A DNA stretch of 64,000 bases from NCBI GenBank assembly GCA_012031265.1, contig JAAUTY010000001.1, forward strand, positions 1-64,000, in the 5' to 3' direction. The notes below the pieces were generated by a model that worked only from the letters and a program-made list of their open reading frames with translations, ran no database searches and had not been told where the DNA came from. Source of the DNA: Spirulinaceae cyanobacterium SM2_1_0. GTDB taxonomy: Bacteria; Cyanobacteriota; Cyanobacteriia; Cyanobacteriales; Spirulinaceae. Shown one piece after another: positions 1 to 12,727 of the stretch. Within the stretch, counting starts at the first letter, position 1, and each line of letters starts with the position of its first letter. A program made the translations under genes and the position numbers.

Positions 1-153
1 TGCCTTTTTGGCTTCGTTCCTACTTCTACAGCAGGTTTCGGGAGTCCAAAAACCTTATCCAGCCTGATTCTCACTTGGTTAGGTAGACCACAGTTCGGTC
101 AGTAAGAATCTCAACTTATGTGTACACGGTAGCCCAAGCTGGGCGAAGGGGAG

Positions 154-534
154 CTAGAAGTCCCTCTCCCAGCTTGGGAGAGGGATATAGCGATTATCTT
201 GGTTGTCAACCTCCTCGTCGAGGGCTTTGACCCGCTGCTTGAGCCAGTCAATTTGGGCTGTGCGGTTGCGAGCACTGTGGCAACGACGCTGCTCGATCAT
301 CGCCACCGCAAGCTCATGGCGCTGCAAGACCTGAACCACGCCCCGCTCCATCCCACCCGTGGATTTCACTACCACCAGCGCGACGGTGACAGTCTGTGAA
401 TCTGTCAGCAGGGTCTGCTATCCCGCTTCGTCATTGGCGACTTGCCAACAGCACCCCGATGGCCGCAACGCCATGTCCAACTTGGCTTGACTGACATCAA
501 TGCCCACCCATTGCCGCTCTTCATTCGTCCCCAT
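154..534 (-). pseudogene. IS110-family transposase remnant
   Basis: The reading frame starts at the ATG at 534 with EERQWVGIDVSQAKLDMALR, the RNase-H-like DEDD start of IS110-family transposases (GIDVSKxxLD). It continues through a VANDEAG motif, meets an in-frame TAG at 418-420, and resumes in the same frame with ALVVVKSTGGMERGV, the family's second acidic block. After about 110 codons it jumps to IDWLKQRVKALDEEVD, which normally lies far downstream between the catalytic and C-terminal domains. An internal deletion has therefore removed the middle and the C terminus is gone. The last residues are encoded by a REP palindrome. Clearly dead; the family assignment rests on motifs read by eye. 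Confidence 0.75.
162..184. repeat. REP-like palindrome
   Basis: A near-perfect hairpin: CCCTCTCCCA (162-171) pairs with TGGGAGAGGG (175-184) around a 3-nt loop. Related sequences built on the CCCAGCTTGGG core occur near 43225-43255 and, more divergent, near 46482-46550. It lies inside the tail of the decayed transposase frame, so it arrived after that gene was broken or formed its end. This is a dispersed palindromic repeat of the kind common between cyanobacterial genes; no function can be read from it. Confidence 0.75.
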
Positions 535-1271
535 AATGCACCTCCGGTTGGGGCGATCGCCCTCCTCTGGAGCCTCGCCCGCGCCTTCGGTCGCCGCCTG
601 CCTGTCGCGATCGACACGCCCCTCGGTCGCCTCGACCTGTATCTCCTTGTACTATTCTGTATGCGTTTACCCCGACATGTTGGGGCTTGAGGGCGCGTCT
701 GAGGTTGATCTCAGAAAGACTAAATTCATGCCAGCCATCAGCAAAATCCCACTTTTGTGACCGAGATTACCGCTAGCTGAACGGTTTGTATCCTTGCTAA
801 CGCCCCAGGCGATACATTCCAGTTGGTGGTATTGGGAGATTTTTTGCAGTGGCACTGGGTACATTTAGTGTTTAACTTTTGCAAACAAATATTGCCGCAA
901 TTAACAGTAGTTGACCAGTCGCTGACATTGGTTAAAAGAATCTAAGTATCAGTTCTGCCCCTTCCAGAGCAGTGCCATGATGAAATGTGTAGCGCCACAA
1001 GTCCTAATCCCGTCCTGATTTTGAGGAGTCAAATGCCTTATATCGCTGATCAGGCCAGTAATATCGGCGCAGAATTACATTATGCCAACGGCGACGACAA
1101 GGACAACCCGTTCGTTGTTAAATCGCACTCAATCAACAGCCTGAACGCGATTGTAACCTTGAGAACCTTGTGAAAATCTAGTGATCGCTGGTGGCACTGA
1201 CCGCAGCGCAGGACTGATTTTTCCTCGGTATCAATCTGTATTGAGCACTTTTCTTAGACAGGCTTTGCACT
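535..1271. other. Intergenic region, no gene seen
   Basis: About 740 bases between the IS110 remnant and nifJ. Short open frames exist on both strands but none has recognisable motifs or a convincing ribosome site. The left part (535-660) is GC-rich with HIP1 sites; the part from about 850 to 960 is AT-rich and could hold the nifJ promoter. I could not identify a good -35/-10 pair. Confidence 0.5.
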
Positions 1272-4844
<3,573 letters not shown>

Positions 4845-4854
4845 CGTCTGATTC

Positions 4855-4899
4855 GCTCACACCGATTCCTGGCGACCTCAGTCGGGCGTCGGTGTGAGC
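4855..4899 (+). other. Intercistronic stem-loop after nifJ
   Basis: GCTCACACCGA (4855-4865) is perfectly complementary to TCGGTGTGAGC (4889-4899), an 11-bp stem with a 23-nt loop in the gap between nifJ and the next gene. No T run follows, so it is not a classical intrinsic terminator. It could stabilise the nifJ mRNA 3' end or partly reduce read-through; both roles are inference. Confidence 0.6.
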
Positions 4900-4937
4900 C
4901 GTTCCGCTTCAGTATCCCCATCGGAATTTTGACAATT

Positions 4938-5954
4938 ATGGACATCAGCACTACCTACTTGGGTTTGGACTTGCGATCGCCCCTCATTCCCTCCGCCGCT
5001 GCCCCGCTTTCGGAGAACATCGACACCATCAAACAACTTGAAGATGCCGGCGCGGCAGCAATCGTTCTGCACAGTGTTTTTGAGGAGCAGCTCAAACAGG
5101 AGCAATACGAACTCGAACATCACTTGAGCTACGGCACTGAGAGTTTTGCGGAAGCACTCACCTATTTTCCTGAACCCGAAACCTTCCATGTTGGCCCGGA
5201 AGTGTACTTAGACCATATTCGGGAGGCGAAGCAAGCCATCGATATTCCCGTCATTGCCAGTTTGAATGGCTCGTCACTAGGCGGTTGGACTCATTTTGCC
5301 AAGCTGATCCAGGAGGCGGGTGCGGATGCCTTGGAGCTGAATATTTACAGCATCCCCACCGACATGCACAAGACGAGCGCCCAGGTCGAACAAGACTATT
5401 TGGATATTGCAACGGCGGTGCGATCTGAAGTCACCATTCCCGTTGCGCTCAAGCTCAGCCCCTTCTTCTCGAATATGGCCTATATGGCGAAACGTCTCGA
5501 TGATTTAGGGATCAATGGCTTGGTGCTCTTCAACCGTTTCTATCAGCCCGATATTGATTTGGAAGAGCTGATCGTGCGGCCGAATATTTTGCTTAGCTCG
5601 GCCCAGGATATGCGCCTGCCTATGCGTTGGATTGCGATTTTGTACGGTCGCATCAATGCCGATCTGGCGTCAACCAGCGGCGTCATGCACGGCCGCGATG
5701 TCGTGAAGATGCTGATGTCGGGGGCGAAAGCAACGCAGGTTTGTTCAGCATTGCTGCGGCACGGTATCCCCTATTTGCAAACGCTGGAAGCCGAGCTGAA
5801 ACACTGGATGGAGGAGCATGAATACGAGTCGGTACAGTTGATGCAGGGCAGCATGAGCCAGATCAATTGCCCCGATGAAAGCTCGTTCGAGCGGGTGCAG
5901 TACATGAAAGGTATTCAGTCTTACCAGCCCGAATCGTTTGCCTTTGCACCCTAG
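4938..5954 (+). CDS. Dihydroorotate dehydrogenase-like flavoprotein
   Basis: A 338-residue TIM-barrel protein of the dihydroorotate dehydrogenase family. It begins MDISTTYLGLDLRSPLIPSA, the family's opening strand. FMN-site elements include ASLNGSSLGGW, ALELNIYSIP and VALKLSPFFSN. I chose the ATG at 4938 over the TTG three codons upstream. This subfamily, found beside nifJ in many cyanobacteria, is distinct from the housekeeping PyrD, so its substrate is not certain; the neighbourhood suggests a role linked to NifJ electron flow. The gap from nifJ is 93 bases and contains a stem-loop, so cotranscription is likely. The DHOD fold is confident; the reaction is not. Confidence 0.85.
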   Translation: MDISTTYLGLDLRSPLIPSAAAPLSENIDTIKQLEDAGAAAIVLHSVFEEQLKQEQYELEHHLSYGTESFAEALTYFPEPETFHVGPEVYLDHIREAKQAIDIPVIASLNGSSLGGWTHFAKLIQEAGADALELNIYSIPTDMHKTSAQVEQDYLDIATAVRSEVTIPVALKLSPFFSNMAYMAKRLDDLGINGLVLFNRFYQPDIDLEELIVRPNILLSSAQDMRLPMRWIAILYGRINADLASTSGVMHGRDVVKMLMSGAKATQVCSALLRHGIPYLQTLEAELKHWMEEHEYESVQLMQGSMSQINCPDESSFERVQYMKGIQSYQPESFAFAP

Positions 5955-6028
5955 ATTTGCCTCACACAAGCCGCTACGCTTTACCCAAAAGTCGGGCGAA
6001 TGCCGTCCCAGCTTGGGTTCCAATCGCT

Positions 6029-6083
6029 GAACCCGTTGAAACGGGTTTCGCGCTGAGCCTGGGGTTTGCATCCCAGGCTCAGC
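6029..6083. repeat. Twin palindromes downstream of the DHOD-like gene
   Basis: Two adjacent hairpins: AACCCGT (6030-6036) with ACGGGTT (6041-6047), then GCTGAGCCTGGG (6052-6063) with CCCAGGCTCAGC (6072-6083), a perfect 12-bp stem with an 8-nt loop. They lie 75-130 bases after the stop codon. No T run follows. This is either a dispersed intergenic repeat or a 3'-end hairpin for the nifJ transcript. Confidence 0.6.
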
Positions 6084-6227
6084 AGGGGTTTCAGCCACTT
6101 CTGGGTAATGCATAGCACGATCAGAGGGTGTACCTGTGATGGCGCATGATACACGGGGCGATCGCCAAAGGCGATTGTCGGGATCTGACTGATTGCATCT
6201 CTACGGTCAAGTCCCCAGTTGCACCAG

Positions 6228-6633
6228 TCAACCCTGCTCTTTCTGGAGATAAGCTAAGCGGATACGGCGCTTGAGCGAGACCGACCAGACCACAGCGGTG
6301 TAGAGAGTCACCCCATCCTCTAGGGTTCCAACCAGCGGGAAGCGACTGGGGTCAGCCAGATTCAGCTTGCCATCATAGCGACGGCGGTTGCCCCGCCGCT
6401 TCTGGGGATCGTGATAGAGAAATTTGAGGTTGGCATCGCTACGCAGCCGCCCAATGGCGTGGAAGCCCAACTGCCCCCCCGCTCACCCACTGGTACTTGC
6501 TGTAGAAGCCGTCCGCCACCACATAGCGAATCCCGGCAGGAAAGAAGGCGGTGCAATAAACCAGTTGTAGAACCAGTCTAAAGAGTGCTAGCGCTGAATT
6601 AGCGCTGCCGTTCGTCACTCCGAGCCACAACAT
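6228..6633 (-). pseudogene. DDE transposase remnant, frameshifted
   Basis: Two overlapping minus-strand frames together read as the catalytic region of a DDE transposase. The first (from 6633) contains GIRYVVADGFYSKYQWVSGG; the second continues in another frame with GFHAIGRLRSDANLKFLYH and then RRGNRRRYDGKL, as in IS4-like enzymes. The frame change falls at a run of Cs near 6472-6478. The N-terminal part and C-terminal end are missing, and no terminal inverted repeats were found. Dead remnant; the exact IS family is uncertain. Confidence 0.65.
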
Positions 6634-6689
6634 CCTCCTGCCCGATTGCGCTCGGAAGACATCTGCGGTTCATCGCAACAACGTTCGGG

Positions 6690-8816
6690 TTACAGTCGGT
6701 TAGCGGTTGCTAATAGTTGCACAATGGCGGTGTCGTCACAATCGTTGGCAAGCTGAATAATACGATCGCAAAAAGCCCCATAGATCAAATTTTGTGCTTT
6801 GATGTGGCGAGCTTCGTCGATCGCGCCTTCGATATCGCCGATTTTGGCAGCGCGCCATAATGCTTGAAGGTCGGCAGGTTCTGGGAACGTTAGCTCAGCA
6901 TTCTCCAATCGATCTTCGGAAGCGACTTCAATAATTTCAAAAAGCCATTCTAAATGGAGATGGCGCTGTAGACTAGCCAGCATCATTTCGACATCAACAG
7001 GCTTGGGCACAAAGTCATTGAAGCCAGCTTCTAGCGCGCGATCGCGATCGCTGAGCGCGACGCTGGCTGAGGAGGCAATTAGAGTTAAATCGCGGCTAAT
7101 CGTCTGGCGAATCTGGCGTGCCATTGTATAGCCGTCCATATCCGACATGACAATGTCAGAAATGACAGCGTTGGGGTGAAAAGTAGCGATCGCTTCCACT
7201 GCCTCGGTTCCCGTTCCTGCTTCCGCCAGAATAAAGCCAAGGTTGCCGAGAATTTCCATCAAAATCAGGCGATTAGTCGGCTCGTCATCAACGAGTAAAA
7301 TGCGCTGGCGATCGCCACGATAACCAACAATTCGACCGCGATTTTCAGCAACTAGAGCGGCCGATTGTTCCTCAGCAACGTGCGGCAAGTCGAGTTCAAA
7401 CCAAAAAGTACTACCCGCTCCTAAAGTGCTGCGAACTTGAATTTGGCTGCCCATCATTTCAACAATTTGACAGCAGATCGCGAGACCGAGGCCGGTTCCT
7501 TGCGATCGCTTCGCCTGCGCACCCACCTGCTCAAAGGGAAGAAAAATTTTCTGCAACTGTGCCTCGGTCATGCCAACACCCGTATCTTGAATCTCAAAGC
7601 GGAGTCTAACCGTCGGCGGCGGAGTGCGAGTTCTTCCGGCTGGTATCGCTTCGCCAAGCCAGATAACTGACAAGGTTACGCTGCCATCATCGGTGAATTT
7701 AACGGCATTTCCCAACAGATTAGTTAAAACTTGACGCAGGCGCTTTTCGTCAGCGAGGACGTAGCTGGGTAGGCTAGGGCTTGGGCAATAGTTAAAGTCA
7801 ATGCCTTTACCTTGAGCGCGAATGCTAATCAGTTCAATGACACTCAGCAGAAAGGAAGGAACGTGAATCTCGTGGGGACTGAGTTCGAGCTTGCGGGCTT
7901 CGATCTTGGCAAGGTCAAGAATATCGTTAATGAGAGTCAGAAGGTGATTGCCTGCTTGCTGAATAATGTCAACGCCTTTGCGGTACTGATTGAGATCGCT
8001 AGCACGCTGCAAAATTTGAGCATAGCCGAGAATGCCATTGAGCGGCGTTCGCAGCTCGTGACTCATGTTAGCCAGGAATTCGCTCTTAGCTTGGTTTGCT
8101 GAGTCAGCGGCACGCTTTGCTTCAGCAATTTGCCGCAACATTTTGTCAACTGTTGCTGCTAAGTTTGAGAATTCATCTTGTCCAGAGAGAGTGATGGTTT
8201 GCGTTTCTGGATTATCAATATCGACGCCGAGAATTTGCCCAACCAGTCTATTCAAACGCATTAAGACTAACCGATCGAGCAATATTAATGTCAGAATGCT
8301 AAATGCTATGCTAATACCTAGCATGGCAAACAAAAGTTATCGGCTATTCGCTAGAGCTTGCTGGTACAGTGTCCGCCGTCGTTGCAGTTGGAGTAGGGCG
8401 AGCGGTTGCCGATCGATATCCCGCAGTAGTGTATAGCCATACACTTGCTGCTCGTTGATGGGTTGAACGCGGATTGGTTCCGCCGTCGAGAGCGATGTGG
8501 CGATCGCCTGCAGCTCAGGAGAATTATCTGGCGAGGTCAAGCCAGCAGGCAATCGGTGTAAGGTTAAGTTTGTTTTGGTTTGTTCGGCAACGCGATCGAT
8601 GTCTAACACTGCGCTAAATACCATCGTGCCGCGAAGTGGACCTTGGTTATTGCTGGTAACAATAGGATGCGATGCCAGCTTGAGGATATGTGTTGAGGAG
8701 GCGACTAAACTGCCGAAGCTCGATTCAGGTTTAGAGTGGGCAAAAAGCGGCGAATCAACCGCAGAAAAGTTCTGAAATAACGGCTCTCCAGGATCTATGG
8801 TGATAATCTGGAGCTT
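6690..8816 (-). pseudogene. CHASE4 hybrid sensor histidine kinase, broken
   Basis: A membrane sensor kinase with an attached receiver. From the 5' side the frame shows the second half of a CHASE4 sensory domain (LKLASHPIVTSNNQGPLRGT), then an in-frame TAA at 8337-8339, then a transmembrane helix, HAMP, a HisKA site (MSHELRTPLNGILGY), an HATPase domain (GTGLGLAICCQIVE) and a receiver (ILLVDDEPTNRLIL, with IVMSDMDGY around the acceptor Asp). The CHASE4 frame runs back to a stop at 8817-8819 without a start codon, so the first transmembrane helix and half the sensor are absent. Downstream of the TAA a 547-residue product could begin at a TTG (8333) and would be a membrane-anchored kinase lacking its sensor. 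I call the gene broken; a residual kinase fragment may still be made. Confidence 0.8.
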
Positions 8817-8878
8817 TCAGAGCTGAAATCCCCGCCTGATAAGGTATTCAGGAATTCGCCTTGAGGAATTCTGTATCA

Positions 8879-9520
8879 TCAATACACTTCCCCCACCACA
8901 ATTCCTGGAGAGCCATGTTTTAAGGAAAAACGACGTACTACTGCGGTATCAATTAAGTTATGAACGTTTGTAATACCGAATAAAACCAACTTCCTTGTAG
9001 AAGATGGATGCAATCTGTCAAGCTCTAATATCAAAGTTGTCATTGCTCGACGTATAGCATCATGTTCCTGAGTACGGCTACGACTCATGCAGAAGGAATC
9101 CAATTCATCTAACACTAAAAATGCGGATGAACCATTTGAGCAAACTTTTCGTAGATCTTCAAATGCTTGCTCCAAATTACGAGAGGACTGTCCTAAAGCA
9201 GGATCAAGCATGTTCCCAATATCAATGGTATAAAAATTAACGTCGTTGGTAACTTCCTTCTTAAGCCGATCAAAAAGCAGATGGCACAGGGTTGTCTTAC
9301 CCGTATTTGGTGATCCATAAAGAAGTATCGAAGGGACTAGATCATAAAAAATAAAATCTTGTACTCTCGATCCATCTGCTGTTATCACAGCCTTGCAAAA
9401 TCTAAATAGCTGTTCTTGAAGGGAATCTAACCCAAACAACTTGTGCTGAAAAATACGCTTTTCTATCTCAGCATGAGGGATTTGCAATAATCCGCTAGTC
9501 TCTTGGGCATAACCAGCCAT
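8879..9520 (-). pseudogene. AAA+ ATPase, C-terminally truncated
   Basis: The 213 residues contain a complete AAA+ core: Walker A GSPNTGKT, Walker B FLVLDELDS, a sensor-1-like FGITN, and VVRRFSLK around the arginine-finger region. The family normally continues with a helical lid and often another domain; here the protein ends about 12 residues after VVRRFSLK with an unrelated-looking tail. The gene is visibly more AT-rich than its neighbours and lacks HIP1 sites, which suggests recent transfer. The missing 3' end abuts the missing 5' end of the CHASE4 kinase, so one deletion may have removed both. AAA+ proteins of this type sit in defence and protein-quality modules, but no partner gene survives, so its role is unknown. 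Confidence 0.65.
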
Positions 9521-9788
9521 ACAGATTCTCTTTGTTCTAAGTCAATGCTTTGTTTCCCTATAGCACAAGGATGCAGGTAAGCAGCATCGCATTAACACTG
9601 ACTATTGGCAGAACTCCTTGATAAGTACCCAACCAGAACTCATCGTTACCCCACTCTTTTGAGTCCAACAGATAAGATTCGATTGCGCCCTCACCCAAAA
9701 CTAAGCGGCATAACTATCGTTTATACTGCCAACAACCTACCAGCAAGCCCGAAAACCGGTACTGATCCCAGGAGTCGCTCGTCAAGAT

Positions 9789-9998
9789 TCAATGACTCGA
9801 TACCAGTTTAATGCGACCGGCATCCATCTCCGACATGAGCAACTCAAGGGCTTCATAATCTACATCAGAAATGTACCCGAGACGGGTCAACTCGCTATTG
9901 ATGGCGTTCTCGATCTCGGGCGTCAGGCGCTTGATGTACAGCGCCTTCTCCACTAATAACCGAATGATACGAGTTGTTTCCACAGTTTCGACCGTCAA
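9789..9998 (-). CDS. Small conserved cyanobacterial protein, unknown function
   Basis: A 69-residue protein with the compact, charged-helical look of a genuine small gene: RLLVEKALYIKRLTPEIENA and then LGYISDVDYEALELLMSEMD. I recognise this as a pattern of short cyanobacterial proteins (LTPxxExAINxELTRLGYISDVDYEAL), but know no function. No membrane segment or catalytic motif is visible. Translation starts at the ATG at 9998. Neighbours give no clue: a truncated AAA+ gene on one side and a histidine kinase on the other. Confidence 0.65.
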   Translation of the reverse strand: MTVETVETTRIIRLLVEKALYIKRLTPEIENAINSELTRLGYISDVDYEALELLMSEMDAGRIKLVSSH

Positions 9999-10440
9999 CT
10001 GGTGTTCGTACTACAATAATCCGCCGAACGTCCACGGATAAAAGTGATCCAATTGCTAGTGCGGTTGTGATCTTGATCACAGCCCGACTCAAACATTGAC
10101 TAGAAATAGTTTACACCCGACACCCTATTTCTTACCCAAGGTAAAAATACGGAGTATAACCAGTGGTACGGCGGGTTCGGCGATCGCCCCACAGCCCAGA
10201 CTTTTCCGTTTAATCTCCGTATTTTCACGTCCTGGTTTTGTCCTCACCATCCAATCGCCTGTGATCTCACTGAGACTGGTTATGGCTTCAGCGGCAACGT
10301 CGTCTGTTGTAGTACAGGCAGTACAATGACTCGTGGCATTTAAAGTCAGTTGTGGGGCGTGCCCATGCCTAACAGCCGCGCTGGAGTGAACTGACCGGTT
10401 ACATCCAGGCATCCTCCCAGATTCACCGTGACACGCTTCT
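9999..10440. other. Intergenic region, no gene seen
   Basis: About 440 bases between the small protein gene and the 3' end of the PAS histidine kinase. Open frames on both strands lack motifs and show no coding-like composition. One HIP1 site is present. I see no repeat, terminator or RNA gene. Confidence 0.4.
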
Positions 10441-11850
10441 TCAAGCCACCAAAATTGGTAGGCGGATGATGAACTGAGTTCCAGCCCCGGCTGCCGACTC
10501 GCACTCCAGCTTGCCGCCATGCTGCTGGGTGATCACCTCATGGCTGATCGCGAGGCCCAGTCCGGTTCCTTTGCCAGCCGGTTTCGTGGTGAAGAAGGTT
10601 TCAAAAATCTGTGCCCGGACTTCAGCCGTCATCCCCAAGCCGTTGTCACCAATATGAATGCAGCCCCAGTTGCCATCGCGATGGGTGCGAATCTGGATCT
10701 CGGGGCGATCGCCCGACGCCAAGCGCGACGACGCCCAGGCTTCTTCGAGTGCGTCAATGGCGTTGCTGAGCAGGTTCATAAAGACTTGGTTCAGACGCCC
10801 GCTATTGCCCGCGATCTCGGTCGGGAAATCGCCGTAGTCTTTCACCACCTTTACACCCGGAAAGTCGCCACAAGGCTTCAGTCTTGGGTTGAGGATCGCC
10901 AGGGTGGAATCGAGTCCGACCCGGACATCCACCACACTCATACAGTCACAATTGCCATGGGAAAAATTGCGGACTGAGCGCACAATCTGGCTGATGCGCT
11001 CGGTGCCCAATTGCATGGAGGTCAGGGTTTTGGGCAAGTCCTCACGGATAAAATCGAGGTCGATGTCTTCAATGAAGTTGGCGATCGCCGCCGGTGGCTG
11101 CGGCGAATGCTCAGCGTAGAGATCGACGAGCGCCAGTAAATCCTGCACGTAGTCCAGGGCGGGGGTCAGATTGCCGCAGACAAAGTTGACGGGGTTGTTG
11201 ATCTCGTGAATGATCCCAGCCACCAGCTCGCCGAGGCTGGATAGCTTATCGCTCTCGATCAATTGGGTGCGGGCTTGCTCGAGCTGCGCCGCAGCGGTCT
11301 CTAGGGCAGCGGCTTGCTCGTCAACACGCTGCTCGAGCTGGCGCAGGGCTGCTCCGGTGGCTCGGCGCTCGGCAATCTCGGTCGCAAATCCTTCGTAGTA
11401 GAGTAGTTCGCCCTCCGCATCCCGCACGACCTCAGCCGATTGGGCAATCCAAGTCCGGCTGCCGTCGCGACGATACACCTCGGACTCAAATCCTTGCACA
11501 CAGCCTTGCTGCGCGACTTGGGCATAGAAGCGCTGTCCCTGATCAGGTTGGACGTAAAGTTGGTTTGTGTCTGTTTGCAGATCTTCAAGCAATTGTTGCG
11601 GCGCATCGTAGCCATAAAGACGGGCGAGCGCTGTATTGACTTCCTGATACTGACCGCATCGGTCAGCGCGAAAAATGCCCATCGCGGCATTCTCGAACAA
11701 GCGTCGGGGCGACTTGCCAATGGTTTCAATCGAACCGTTGCAGCGTTCTGGTGTCTCGGTGCATCCCTCAATGTCGCGTGCCGATTGCCGTCGATGCACG
11801 GTCAGACTGTGATCACCCTCGCGATTCGCCAACATAGCTGCTTCGCCCAA
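10441..11850 (-). CDS. PAS sensor histidine kinase
   Basis: A 469-residue soluble histidine kinase that would phosphorylate an unidentified response regulator. After about 50 variable residues there is one PAS domain (LFENAAMGIFRADRCGQYQE to EIAERRATG, about residues 50-165). A glutamine/alanine-rich coiled coil follows (about 165-210). The phosphoacceptor region is SSLGELVAGIIHEINNPVNF, and the HATPase domain carries GDNGLGMT and GKGTGLGLAISHEV with an N box at FMNLLSNAIDAL. There are no membrane helices, so sensing is cytoplasmic. The HEINNPVNF box matches the giant multi-PAS kinase at 50.9-55.0 kb, so both belong to the same kinase subfamily. No cognate regulator is adjacent. Confidence 0.9.
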   Translation of the reverse strand: MGEAAMLANREGDHSLTVHRRQSARDIEGCTETPERCNGSIETIGKSPRRLFENAAMGIFRADRCGQYQEVNTALARLYGYDAPQQLLEDLQTDTNQLYVQPDQGQRFYAQVAQQGCVQGFESEVYRRDGSRTWIAQSAEVVRDAEGELLYYEGFATEIAERRATGAALRQLEQRVDEQAAALETAAAQLEQARTQLIESDKLSSLGELVAGIIHEINNPVNFVCGNLTPALDYVQDLLALVDLYAEHSPQPPAAIANFIEDIDLDFIREDLPKTLTSMQLGTERISQIVRSVRNFSHGNCDCMSVVDVRVGLDSTLAILNPRLKPCGDFPGVKVVKDYGDFPTEIAGNSGRLNQVFMNLLSNAIDALEEAWASSRLASGDRPEIQIRTHRDGNWGCIHIGDNGLGMTAEVRAQIFETFFTTKPAGKGTGLGLAISHEVITQQHGGKLECESAAGAGTQFIIRLPILVA

Positions 11851-12165
11851 TCATAATCCTACTGATTCTATTGTTAGGATTTGGACACTCTGCGGGGGTG
11901 ATGACTCTCGCCTTGCGGCTGTGATCCCGATCGGAGATCGACGCGATCGCGCGTCAGAAGTTGCCACCCCGTTAAAAAAAGTTATTGACTGTCGCTAACG
12001 CTGCGCCTGAAGCCAGGAGGAACGGCGGTTTGGCGGGTGAGGAAACCTAAGACTCACCAACCGTCGGCTGTTTTCGGCACAATTTGAGATGGCAGTGGCG
12101 AACCATCCTGATGGTGTGGTCGTCTCCAGAAAATCAGTGGCAGCTTTTGCATGGAGGAATGGCTT
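11851..12165. other. Divergent intergenic region
   Basis: About 315 bases separating the PAS kinase (-) from the lipoprotein (+), so it should carry both promoters. I see no convincing -35/-10 pair. The only clear signal is a GGAGG eight bases before the lipoprotein ATG. Confidence 0.4.
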
Positions 12166-12612
12166 ATGGTTCAGATCGGGGTCTACCGGCTGGCACTCAC
12201 TAGTCTCGGGCTGGTGCTTTGGCTCAGTGCTTGTGCTGGGCTGCCCTTGGCGAGTCCGGCGATTGACGATGCGCTCCCCGCCCCACCTATCGAGCTGGTC
12301 GAGGCGGCGTCTCGCTCAGCACCGGTGACGGTCGAAGCGGTGCGGGTGAATGTTTTGGAATCACAGCCTCTGCAACTGGTTCTCGAAATCGACGGCTACA
12401 TTCCCGATGGCTGCCAGGTGCCGGTGACCGTGAGCCAGACACGGGTGGGCAATCAAGTCAGTGTCGCACTGGCGCGTGAGTTGCCGGTTGATACGTTGTG
12501 CCCGGCGGTTGTCCAGCCCTATACGCAGCAACTCCGCCTCGATGGCGGTTTTGCACCCGGCACGTACCAGATCGAAGTTAATGGCTTGACGCTTGCGCAA
12601 GTCTTGCCCTAG
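12166..12612 (+). CDS. Putative lipoprotein, unknown function
   Basis: A 148-residue protein with an N-terminal hydrophobic signal ending in a lipobox (LSAC, about residues 18-21), so it is probably lipid-anchored after export. The mature part is mostly beta-strand-like, with VRVNVLESQPLQLVLEIDGY and three cysteines, and resembles a small beta-sandwich. I chose the ATG at 12166 over 12151 because a GGAGG lies eight bases upstream. Its TAG stop codon (12610-12612) is part of the CTAG end of a small repeat element. I recognise no family. Confidence 0.7.
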   Translation: MVQIGVYRLALTSLGLVLWLSACAGLPLASPAIDDALPAPPIELVEAASRSAPVTVEAVRVNVLESQPLQLVLEIDGYIPDGCQVPVTVSQTRVGNQVSVALARELPVDTLCPAVVQPYTQQLRLDGGFAPGTYQIEVNGLTLAQVLP

Positions 12613-12719
12613 TACAGGACGGCGGAAATGAGATGCCCATTCAAAATCCCCAAGATTCCCGTATTGCAGGCACTCAGAACTCAAAACTCAGAACTCAAAA
12701 TTCCGCGTAGCGGTACTAG
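12609..12719 (+). mobile_element. CTAG-bounded MITE-like element, copy 1
   Basis: A 111-bp element starting CTAGTACAGGACGGCGGAA and ending TTCCGCGTAGCGGTACTAG. The ends are imperfect inverted repeats (14 of 19 positions, including the outer CTAGTAC/GTACTAG). The interior has a direct repeat based on CTCAAAACTCAGAACTCAAA. The sequence is identical over all 111 bases to the copy at 55242-55352. The left CTAG supplies the TAG stop of the lipoprotein gene. The right end lies nine bases from the fmt stop codon, so the element fills the convergent gap. There is no coding capacity; any mobility would need a transposase in trans. Confidence 0.85.
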
Positions 12720-12727
12720 CGGGTCGG

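Noticed and set aside
985-1173. 62-residue plus-strand ORF upstream of nifJ
   Set aside because: No recognisable motif, no ribosome site and no composition bias; probably chance.
1228-1241. Possible NtcA site (GTA-N8-TAT) upstream of nifJ
   Set aside because: The second half is TAT, not TAC, and it lies only about 30 bases before the start codon, leaving no room for a -10 at the usual spacing.
9605-9811. 68-residue plus-strand ORF between the AAA+ gene and the small protein
   Set aside because: Low-complexity, motif-free and overlapping the end of the more convincing minus-strand gene.
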